Of a stretch of DNA of 29,243 bases, positions 1 to 9,294 are shown piece after piece; the first letter of the stretch is position 1; each line of letters opens with the position of its first letter. A program made the position numbers and the translations under genes. The DNA lies in NCBI RefSeq assembly GCF_000002995.4, contig NW_025062343.1, positions 1 through 29,243 on the forward strand. The letters run 5' to 3'. Origin of the DNA: Brugia malayi. Lineage: Eukaryota > Nematoda > Chromadorea > Rhabditida > Onchocercidae. The notes beneath the pieces were generated by a model that was not told the origin of the DNA, did no database searches, and saw only the letters and a program-made list of their open reading frames with translations.

Positions 1-446
1 CTGCTATTGAAATACATCAAAGAATTATTGATTTTAGAAATTCATATATTTTCTAAAATATAATTCGAAGATTTTTTGCTTTTATCGCGATAAATAAAAC
101 ACATTAACTTCTCTGTGATATCTTTGATGATGTAAATAACACTCATAGCTCATTAGCTCAATTGTATAGCTTGTTTAGATTTTATTTGAATTTGGTAGCA
201 ATCCTAGCAGAATCTACAACATCAAATCAAGAATGGAGCATAATTCATGAATCAAACAAAAAAAATTCAACAATGAAATATTATGTAGACTAGATAACAA
301 CTAGTTTCATTTAAAGCAATATTAAAAGTTAACAAAAAAATAATAAATAATCTATATGAAATATAAATGAAAGGTACTTAATGTAACTTCTCTCTTTTTC
401 ATTTTTAATTTTCAAAACTTCAGGAATGATATCAATAAGCAGGAAA
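1..446. other. A/T-rich intergenic DNA downstream of PMVK
   Basis: I see no coding exon here on either strand. The stretch is the 3' flank of the minus-strand PMVK gene. A minus-strand AATAAA (plus TTTATT at 181-186) lies about 260 bases past the PMVK stop and is a possible, unproven poly(A) signal. Confidence 0.5.
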
Positions 447-1472
447 TCATTTTCGACTCAACAATAATTGACTTATCTCAAAAGAAAGATCAGTTAAGCA
501 TTCTTCTAAATTAGTTGGTAATATTCCATTTACAATTTGAACATCATTGGTAATTACAATATCCCAATCAGTATAATCGTCGAGACCACACTCAGTCATT
601 TGATCATCAATTCCCTTGATAAATACAAAACCACGCATTTCCCGGACTGGTAAAGTTGTTTCGATACGTAACAATCTGTAAATTATTAGACCTACGAAAA
701 ATGTTTTTTGCTTGCATAAAAATAAAAGAAAATTTCTAGGATAAATTTAACCTAATTAATCAAAAAAAAAAAAAAAAGAAAACAATGCCAATTAAGCTAA
801 TCTGAAAAAAATAACATTTTGTTCAACATATAAATTAATGATATAAATCATATTCTAATGAGAAATAATAATAGATGATTATATAAGATTATATAACCTT
901 AAACGAGGACCACAATGTATCTTAAAAAATTCAACATCAGAAAGTCGTCGACAATCAGTCACAATTAATACATCAACTGAATTTGCTTTTGCTAAAACTT
1001 TCCTGAAAATGATTCAGTTATTCAATCTTTCATAAATATTTGAAGTTTAATTCCAGAAAAATTTCATCCATCAGAATTATATGTTTTTTTTTGTTTTTGT
1101 TTTTATCACATAAAAATAGAAGTAAAATCTAGGATTTTCTATTTTTATTTTTCTATTTTATTAATTGTTAAACAATATACGGAAGTAATTTTCCATTCCG
1201 ATTAACCTGCAAAAATATCCAGAATCATGGCTTCGTATCCCTTCACCCCATGAAATCATATCTTGACGATATATCTCCTTGTACTGTGCATCATATTTCA
1301 ATCGTTCAGCATCAATACCATTCAACTGGGCATATTCCTCTTTTAGTGGATAACTTATACCACAAATGATAACTTTATAACCAATTCTTTCTAACCGATT
1401 AGCCAACAAACTTCCAACAAAATCTTTACCACATTTTCGTTTACCAGAAAGGCAAATGACCACAGGCGTCAT
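447..1472 (-). CDS. PMVK: Phosphomevalonate kinase, animal type (three coding exons)
   Basis: Coding exons are 1472-1207, 1002-898 and 675-447 on the minus strand, with GT-AG introns and phases that join without gaps to give 199 aa (human PMVK is 192 aa). The product phosphorylates phosphomevalonate to diphosphomevalonate with ATP in the mevalonate pathway, which feeds dolichol, ubiquinone and prenyl groups. The N-terminus carries the family P-loop-like motif LSGKRKCGKD; then come YPLKEEYAQLNG, YKEIYRQDMISWGE and, across the first junction, GYFCR|KVLAKANS. Exon 2 gives VTDCRRLSDVEFF (human VSDTRRVSDIQWF). Exon 3 gives RGFVFIKGIDDQMTECGLDD (human [20 protein letters not shown]). The animal enzyme is an NMP-kinase relative, unlike the fungal GHMK-type Erg8. 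The ATG at 1472 is supported by an acceptor (ATTATTGTAG) four bases upstream; if the candidate upstream exon is joined, a TAA precedes the ATG in frame. It lies downstream of SEC61G on the same strand. Confidence 0.95.
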
Positions 1473-1684
1473 TTTCCTACAATAATTTTGATTAGATTTT
1501 CAAAAAAAAAAAAAATTATAAAACTCTCCTCTCATGTATTAACAGCAATTCTTATAATATTTAACAAATAATTCGACCATCACAGCATTACTACTCACCA
1601 GGTTTATCCGGTCCAAAAATGTTGTATACCTTTCGGTAGTGACCGGATTGTATATGTATATAAGATAGGATCATATAGCTTTTC
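1473..1684 (-). promoter_or_regulatory. Candidate 5' UTR exon and intron, or trans-splice acceptor, of PMVK
   Basis: On the minus strand, a CTCTTCCAG acceptor (first exon base 1684) and a G|GTGAGT donor (last exon base 1599) bound an 86-base block. From that donor to the ATTATTGTAG acceptor at 1478-1477 is 122 bases, four bases before the PMVK ATG. In the frame leading into the ATG, the block contains a TAA, so it would be untranslated leader. Alternatively the 1477 acceptor takes a spliced leader and the 86-base block is unrelated. Confidence 0.4.
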
Positions 1685-2290
1685 CTGGAAGAGTTGAATG
1701 GGAAAGTTGAAATAATGACACTATTTACGTAGCATTCAACTACTACGACAGTTAAATACCAAAAGTAAGGAAAGCTAAGTTACCGCTTTTGTTGTTCAAA
1801 ATACTTCAACTACAAAAAATGTTGCAATCCTCCACCAATCAAGGAAATAACCGCATCATTTCATTTGTTTCAGAGGAAAAATAACATGAAGGAAAAAGGA
1901 AGGTCTTAATTCTTCAATCATAAATCATCATCTTTATCAATAAATCTCCCATTTTTTATTTTGGGAAAGCAGCAAGTTATACCTCTCAGAATTTCGGTGT
2001 AAAAAAAAAAAAAAAACATTATTTAAAATTCATTAATTAAAAAAGTAGACAAAACGACTAACTTTACTGATTCGAAATAATTTATTTGAAATTTCAAACA
2101 TCTATTTTAATCAATTCATCATTATATAACACAAACACTGTGAGAAAATAAAAAAAAAAGAAACAAAGATATGATACAACTGTCAAACACATTGTATAAC
2201 ATAAATTATTGGTAACTCTCGCATAGAATATCATTTTAATCACACTACTTCATTATATGTGTGTTTAATAAACCTATCAAAAAATTTATA
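1685..2290. other. Spacer between SEC61G and PMVK
   Basis: No convincing exon. Open stretches on both strands are short and lack matching splice sites. Minus-strand AATAAA motifs (plus TTTATT at 2081-2086 and 1955-1960) could serve the SEC61G 3' end. The gap between the SEC61G stop and the PMVK ATG is about 820 bases, long for a nematode operon. Confidence 0.45.
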
Positions 2291-2866
<576 letters not shown>

Positions 2867-2876
2867 TAAAATGAGC

Positions 2877-2902
2877 TCTGAAAAAAAAAAAAAAAAAAAA
2901 AT
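2877..2902 (-). promoter_or_regulatory. Splice acceptor 11 bases upstream of the SEC61G ATG (likely trans-splice site)
   Basis: The minus strand reads a run of about twenty T, then CAG|AGCTCATTTTAATG. The AG is at 2879-2878 and the ATG at 2866. Such a tract directly upstream of a start codon is typical of SL1 addition in nematodes; a 5' UTR intron is the alternative. Confidence 0.6.
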
Positions 2903-3261
2903 GCAGTGTAAAACAAACCTTCATCAATAAAAAATTCGCAAAAAAATCCAAGACTACAAGTTTTTAATTTTAGAAAAGCAGAAAACCAGAACTTTCGGCA
3001 TTTCTTTAATATTTGCTAGTTCGAAGAAAGAGAGTATGAAGAAAGAGATAAAAGATGCTTCTTGAGAACCAAAACGCCTATTTACCCAATTTCCTATTGT
3101 TCAGTAACATAACAAAAAAGTGTTACCCCCCGCCCCCCTCAAAAAAAAAAAAAAACTCATAGTCTCATTTAATCAAACATTTGGGCATACTGGCTATAAA
3201 CAGTGCAACAATTTCTTGCAAATCAAACTCGCAATTCATTCGTTTTACAGATTTCTCATGC

Positions 3262-3508
3262 AAACCAACTCACCCAAACAATCCACTTAACCGTCACCTA
3301 CAGGAAACCAACCTGCCCAAACAATTCGCTCACCCACCACTAACCGGAAAACCAAACTGCTCAAACAACCTGCCTACCCTTCACTCACCGGGAAACCAAC
3401 TTACCGACCCAAACAATCTGCTTAACCGCCACTCACCGGGAAACCAACTTACCCAAACAATCTGCTTAACCGCCACTCACCGGGAAACCAACTTACCCAA
3501 ACAACCCG
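3262..3508. repeat. 44-bp C/A-rich minisatellite, about five and a half units
   Basis: Each unit starts AAACCAAC, continues with (C)CCAAACAA, and ends CACTCACCGGG. Unit lengths are about 43, 43, 45, 48, 44 and a partial 24 bases. The two right-hand full units are nearly identical and the left ones more diverged. The plus strand is almost free of G apart from the GGG at unit ends. An open frame crosses it (repeating NNLLNRHSPGNQL), but it lacks an ATG and any domain, so I do not call a gene. Confidence 0.9.
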
Positions 3509-4069
3509 TACATCATCCTGCACCAAATACAAATACACTGATATTCATCGTTGCCACCTAGAAATTCACTCAAATTCCATTTCACAAGGTTTCAGGGGCG
3601 CAATGCCAAAAACCAATAAACTATTCGTAGACTATCTTATCATTCATCCTTATGCCCGCACCACACTATTTCATTTTTGCATTTCGTCTAATCTCATCCC
3701 TTTTACAGCCCTTTTACGCCACTCATTTTTGTTGTCTTGTCTATTCATACCTGTTTTTCCTCTCACTCTGTTATCTTTATGCTACAAATATTTTTCACTA
3801 TTATTAAAAATACTTTTCATAAATCAAATTTGTTTAAAAAATTCAAATGATATCTTTTTTGTCTAATATTCTTTTTGCAATGCTTTTTATGCACACACTC
3901 GCACTCTCTGTCCTTCTTCCTATTTCGTACTCCCTTTTTTCTCTCTTTCTCTCAATGTTTTGGCTATTTATTCCATGCAATTCAGGAAAAACTACAAATG
4001 GACTTAGCTGTAGGATGTAAATTATCTTTTGCAGCTCTATTTCTTTCGTCAGAATTTATAAATTTGAGC
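3509..4069. other. Pyrimidine-rich intergenic DNA, no gene seen
   Basis: The plus strand is C/T-rich (for example around 3895-3955). Short open frames at 3603-3866 and 3875-4144 translate to F/L/S-rich strings typical of T-rich DNA and have no recognisable domain. Confidence 0.5.
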
Positions 4070-4234
4070 TTATCATTGATAAGTGATAAATCGAAAAGGT
4101 TCAAAGTGTCTTTTTTAGCTCTGCCTAATTTTGGAAATTTTTGATAATTTGATATTTTAAAAATTTGATAATTTTGAACTCGTCATTGATAAATGATAAA
4201 GAGATGAAGTGTTATCTGTGATGATAATTGATAA
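4070..4234. promoter_or_regulatory. Cluster of TGATAA motifs (GATA-factor type sites)
   Basis: TGATAA or its complement occurs at 4070, 4077, 4084, 4142, 4166, 4187, 4194, 4222 and 4229 (first bases): nine times in 165 bases. A rough composition estimate predicts well under one. TGATAA is the preferred site of nematode intestinal GATA factors such as ELT-2. The cluster lies about 1.2 kb upstream of SEC61G and 0.5 kb left of the triplicated array. It may instead be a decayed short tandem repeat. Confidence 0.4.
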
Positions 4235-4773
4235 GATAAGAAGATGTCGTTTACTGCATACTTATTAGTTTTTTATATATGAATTAATTTTATCAATATT
4301 CTGTTATTTTAAAATTAACAAATTAGTAAAATTATTAGAAAAATAAAATTCAGCACATTGTTTGAAATATTTTAAAATTGGTTAAATTGCTATAATTAAT
4401 ATATTAATTACAGAAACTGATTTTTTTAACTTTCCAATTTATTGAATAATTTTTCTTTTCATTTGAATTCAAAAAAAGCATATCTGAAGTTTTCATTTAA
4501 TTTTTAAAATATATATTAAATAGGAATGCAGCACTATCTATTAAATTTTTATGATATAATTCTTATCTTTTGTTGTTTAGGTCAATTTTTATTGAACTTA
4601 CAAAACTACTTTTTAGCAATTAGCAATAAATATCAAATTTCTTTTTGGATTTTTCACTTTTTAATTCTTTTCCTTTCTACTAATCATTTATGATAACTTA
4701 TCATAAGTAATACTTTAGTTGGTTCTCCGTAATAAGGAATACTCCGCTTCATAGCACTATCATTTGTACCTAA
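4235..4773. other. A/T-rich left flank of the triplicated array
   Basis: No exon is apparent. A further TGATAA/TTATCA pair occurs at 4691-4703. The array unit begins at TTTTCCGAGC (4774); the bases left of that do not recur at the other unit starts. Confidence 0.5.
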
Positions 4774-5067
4774 TTTTCCGAGCTAAATTATTTGAAAATT
4801 TCCATTTACAAAAAATTGAAAAAATATAACATTGATCAAAGAATGTTCCCGAATAATTGAAGATATCATCCAAGATTAATTTACAACTGACTTCTGGCTT
4901 TCATTTAATATGAAATTAATTAATCATTATCAAATATTCTCTTATTTGAATTTGAATAATTTACTTTTAGTTTATCTTTATTTCATTCCCTTAAATGCTT
5001 AGTAAGTGATCATTCGTCATCTTCAAAGATATCTGATTAAGCAAAAATTAATTTGAAAAATTTAAAT
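4774..5067 (+). repeat. Dispersed repeat, unit 1 copy
   Basis: This segment recurs at the start of the other two units and, inverted and diverged, at 28317-28690. Shared blocks include ATTCTCTTATTTGAATTTG, TTAAATGCTTA and GATATCTGATTAAGC. No coding capacity is visible, so it is probably part of a non-autonomous element. Its left limit coincides with the duplication breakpoint. Confidence 0.7.
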
Positions 5068-5181
5068 TTTTTTATTTTTTTAAATTTTTTTTATTTTTTA
5101 AATTTTTTTTTTTTTTAAAAAATTTTTTTTTTTTTTTTTATTTTTTTTTAAATTTATAAAATTTAAATTTTTTTATTTTTT
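5068..5181. repeat. T/A homopolymer tract, unit 1
   Basis: The tract is 114 bases of T runs broken by AAA or AAATTT. It is the most variable part of the unit: 117 bases in unit 2 and 119 in unit 3, with internal substitutions. Length errors in sequencing are likely here. Confidence 0.85.
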
Positions 5182-5221
5182 TTGTCCATGGTACTTCTGG
5201 TACCAGAAGTACCATGGACAA
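5182..5221. repeat. Perfect 40-bp loopless palindrome, unit 1
   Basis: The left arm TTGTCCATGGTACTTCTGGT is followed directly by its exact reverse complement. It abuts the T/A tract. Identical copies sit at 12135 and 19089. Confidence 0.95.
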
Positions 5222-6753
5222 TATCTAACAATTGCATTCCATCTGCTGAGTTGATGTCACTGCTTTTCTAGATTAGAAAGAAAATAACACCAAAATATCA
5301 CTCATCATAAAAATTTCATTCCACGAGGCCAATATTTAATAGTTATTACTGAGGCATTTATTTTGAATCGAATAAAGTAACACTCCAAAAGGGAAAATAA
5401 ACATTAACAGGGAAAACTATGCTGCAGAATAATTAATAGTCTCAAGGCAAATGAAAATTTTGACAAAATTTTGACTGGAATTATGTTGCAACGATTCTGC
5501 GTCCTTTCTGCATCGAGAATTAATGTAATTTGAGATGGAACGAGTGATAAAGTTGAGCAGTTATGAAAAACAGATACTGCGTTTAAAAGAGAAGAATGGT
5601 GCTATATCTGATGTCATGAATTTAAATTCGTTTTTTAGTTAAATGAATCAATTCGAACAATTACTGGGTTAATTCCAATGGTTACGTTGATATTAAAAAG
5701 ATAATGAAACAACAGCCGAATGTTGTGGAATTTTACAAATATCCACTAGAAAAATTCATTATATTTATCTTATTTAATCTAAATGTGATATAGGCATCAT
5801 CAATTTGACTTGGAACTTGAATATGATCTAATTAATTTTACGATGTGACTGAATATGCTTCGCACTGATTTGTTTTATACAGAAACCTAGAGAGATTCAC
5901 TTAAACAGGAGAATTTCTTTATCAAATTGCATTTAAATAAAGCACTTCCTGCAATCTAAAAATATAATTTCAATTTCATTATTTTCTATGAAATTAAAAT
6001 TTCATCTTCCCCACCAACAACTCCGCACCAATTACTTGATGCGGCTAAATCAGAAGTAGTTACTTGCATCACATAAAATTTGTTATAATGATTAATTCAC
6101 AGTGTCAGATTATAGAAGTGAATTGACTGTTAAATTCTTGTTATGATTCATTTGTATGTTTACCAAATGGACTGAGAAGCATAAAACATTTCAAATATTA
6201 TCCGCAGATAATATAAATCAGTACAACAAAACTTGTAAGCCAGAATTTAAATAATAATTAGTTTCTTTCGTCAATTAAATTGACCTTTATCATTATCATT
6301 CGATTGCATGAAAGAATATGAAAATTTGAAGTTCTTTTTTTTTAATAAATCTGTTGAAAGAACTTCTTCTGTTGTATAATTTTTACTATTACTATTAACA
6401 TATACGTAACATTTAGATAAATAAGTATGATTCTATTTTTTTAAATTCTCGTAATTTCATTCACTTTGGTTAAAATTAAAAATATTCCAGAAGAGCCGTT
6501 ATTTATGCTATAATTCAAAGCTTGTAATATTATAAAAAAACTATCAGAACAAATATCACTCAATTCAATAACTATTGTTATTGCTGCCATATTTAATATG
6601 TGCATTAGGATGACAATCTTTGATCCATCTTCTCTTTAAAGTTAGAAAAAGAAGCTCGAGAAATGAAACAAGAATGCACAACAAGGTTTAACGAATCAAA
6701 TGTCATGATTTTCGATCATTTTTCAGAGCAGATTCAGACACATAGTATTCCTT
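5222..6753. other. A/T-rich DNA without a supported gene, unit 1 (repeated in units 2 and 3)
   Basis: Short open stretches exist: a 35-codon plus-strand frame at 5535-5642, an overlapping plus frame at about 5650-5790, and opposing open frames around 5990-6070. None is joined by convincing splice sites or shows a known domain. The same sequence fills 12175-13706 and 19129-20660. Confidence 0.4.
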
Positions 6754-7320
6754 TCACTTAATTATAATTTTATCCATTTCAACTGCTTGACCACTGAGAA
6801 CGGCAAATTGTAGTGATTCAAACACTTCTAGAAGTGAAATTTTCTTAGAAAGAAATTACGCATCATTAGTAATATAATAGGCTTACCGCAAGTAAGTTTT
6901 AAAATGAATGTTTTGGAATTTTGAGATTTCAAGTAATGAGAAAAAAAGAATTAGCATGAAATTGATTAAATTTACAAATTTCCAGTCATTTCAATTATAC
7001 GGTAATACTTTGTCCTTCATGAACAATTTTTAGAACAAACTTTGAAGTGCAAAGTTCTTTTAATAACTGACTGTGCATTTTCAACTTTCTTCTATTAAAA
7101 ATATCAGCTATTCAATCTTAAGTAACGTCTAACCTCGTTTGTATCTATGCCATTGTTCTCGTTCCATAGATCTGGAAGCTTCATTAAGTTCAAAAACAGT
7201 TCGATGTTGACAGTGATGAATGATCATCGGTGACTGCAAATTTTCAATATCACCATTAGTAATACGACCGGTTATTCGATAAGTTCGCCTGATAACTGCT
7301 GGATTGTTATAATGTCCCTT
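6754..7320 (-). CDS. Last two exons of an unrecognised gene, copy 1 (partial)
   Basis: Exon 7320-7134 is open throughout on the minus strand after a TTGATTACAG acceptor. It ends CGA G|GTTAGA, and the next exon, 6827-6754, follows a CACTTCTAG acceptor and ends in TGA. The phases (1, then completing a GAA codon) match. The resulting C-terminus has 86 aa. It includes VIRRTYRITGRITNGDIENL, MIIHHCQHRTVFELNEASRS, MEREQWHRYKR and FESLQFAVLSGQAVEMDK. The composition is that of a soluble, charged protein, with no membrane segment or known motif I can name. The preceding exon must end in phase 0, and I could not find it with confidence between 7321 and 9294. A candidate first exon on this strand is at 11627-11685; if it belongs here, the plus-strand RING-PHD gene lies in an intron of this gene. 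Confidence 0.6.
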
Positions 7321-9294
7321 CTGTAATCAAAAATTTGAAGTAAAAAATAATATGCTCTCATTGGAAATGTTGAAAAAATATATACATATATTAAAAGAAA
7401 AAAATAGAGCTTCATGAAATCTTTGAACAATTATCATCGATTAATGAATCATTTATCTCACCATTAATTAAAGAGATTGTAAAATACTCCAGAACTTCAT
7501 GTAACAATAAAATTCACTTTTATTGCTAAAAGAAAAGAAAAATAAACAAGCTATAGTGTGTTAATACTAGCTAGTAAAAAATTAAATCTATCACTTTATT
7601 TCATTTGGGAATTATCTTATGCTTACATTTCAATTAATCTTTAAAATTTTTAGCTCAAAATAAACATATTAAGATATAATTAACTAACTTATTATCACTC
7701 GCAAATTTTTAATTACAATTGTTCAGTATATAAAAATGAGACAATAATGAGAAAAAATTTTTTATGGAGGAAAAAAAATGCTATTTTGGATAAGTATGTG
7801 ATACATGGTAATGAATGTTACTGATAAGATGTTGAACTCATTCTCAAAATGTTAATTTTTAGATACCATCACAAGAAGAAATCGATTTATTTCATGATTG
7901 GTGAACCAATGGATTTGAAAATCTCAAATCATATTAATCGTTATTTATGTTAAACTTCATTCCAATAATTAGACAAAAATTATTGAATTTCAATGAATAA
8001 TACTAAATAAATATTTCAGTAATTACTAAATAATTATTTAATTAATAATTATCGAATGATCTCAGTGATTATTTTAATGAATAATTTTAATAATTATCGA
8101 TGACGATTATTTCAATAATTATCAAATTTTTTCTTCAATATTACGAATAATTAGTAAATTTTATATGTGTTTACATTGCATGTAATTGAATAAATAATTG
8201 CAAAATACACAGATTTAACATCTAAAACAAACAGAAATAACAAATCAGAAGCATTTGATATATTTTACCTCGTTTTTTATTGGAAATAATTTAATTATCT
8301 AATCTAATTAACTATCAAACTTAACTAATTTGAAAGTCAAAACGACAAAATTTAAATCAAATATTTAACAAATTTAACAATTTAAGTGCGGTTTTAATAA
8401 TTATTTCTAATAATTTTATATTTATTACTAAATATAAAAAAAGTAGCCAATGATTTGATTAATTGACAATTTCGATGAAATCACATCCTGAAAAAATTAC
8501 ATCCTGAAAGTTTTTCTTTTCCAAGATTTTATAAAATTTAATTGCAGTTTGAAAAAGTATTCATTTTTATCAAATTTAGTTGCGCTTGGAAAAATTACTT
8601 TGAATGAAAGAAAAAAGTATATAATCTGTGGCATATTATATTTGTTTTATTTATTTATTATTATAAGGAAAAAAAAAAGCAATTATTTATTGTGAAAGTA
8701 AAAATTAGTATCACAAAATCATTTATTTTTTGTAGCAGCAATTAATTTCTAATCGGTCATGCAAAAAAAAATAGCAGGTGGTTAGCTTTCTTTGCTGCAT
8801 GCTTTTTTTGCTAACTACGCGCAACTGCATGCTTTTTTTATTGAGCATATTTATTGTACATTTTGATATAAAACTCATTGTTAAACTATTAATTTTATTT
8901 GAGTGATATTATTTTGCTTATTGCCTGCTTTTTTTTTCATCTTTTTTTAAAAGTTAGTTCTATTTGCTTTAGTAATTTATTGCTATAATTATTGCTTGTG
9001 TTGAAAGAAATTTTTTTAGTTCATAAATTTTCATTGAAATTATGTCCTTTCATCTTTTTTAAAATGCCTCTCAACACAATAAATTTTCCCATTTTTTTAA
9101 ATACATTTTTTGCATATGCAAATTTTTCAAAAATTTTCTTTACTATAAATAATCATTTTATTATTTTATCAGTTAGTATTAGCTACAGGATCTGTTAGTG
9201 AAGAGTTCGCATAACCACTGGAAGTGTTAGTTTTGCAGACGATTAAAAAGAGTGTTATTCTAACAAGACTTTTTTAAAAAAAGAAAAAAAAAAA
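7321..9294. other. Intron or intergenic DNA of unit 1, with TAATTAT-rich block and putative RING-PHD promoter
   Basis: From about 7960 to 8160 the DNA is dominated by AATAATTA/TAATTATCGA-like words. At 8795-8809 and 8825-8839 the 15-mer CTGCATGCTTTTTTT occurs twice, about 490 bases upstream of the RING-PHD start codon, and a CATGC + A9 run precedes it at about 8758. A TTTTATCAG acceptor (AG at 9171-9172) is a possible trans-splice site 122 bases before the ATG. No exon is certain. The pattern repeats in units 2 and 3. Confidence 0.45.

Noticed and set aside
3181..4144. Three plus-strand open frames of 87-126 codons
   Set aside because: The first is the minisatellite read through; the other two are F/L/S-rich translations of pyrimidine-rich DNA without start context or domains.
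5535..5795. Short plus-strand ORF (MERVIKLSSYEKQ...) and an overlapping open frame with GYVDIKKIMKQQPN
   Set aside because: They look somewhat protein-like, but a stop separates them, no intron links them and no family is recognised. A decayed exon cannot be excluded.
7747..7955. Possible two-exon plus-strand mini-gene (donor GTATGT, acceptor TTTTTAG)
   Set aside because: It would give only about 45 aa with no known motif, and all three frames after the acceptor are open for a while, so chance is likely.
8992..9198. 68-codon plus-strand F/L-rich open frame, in triplicate
   Set aside because: T-rich DNA gives such frames; it has no ATG, domain or splice context and lies in the RING-PHD 5' flank.
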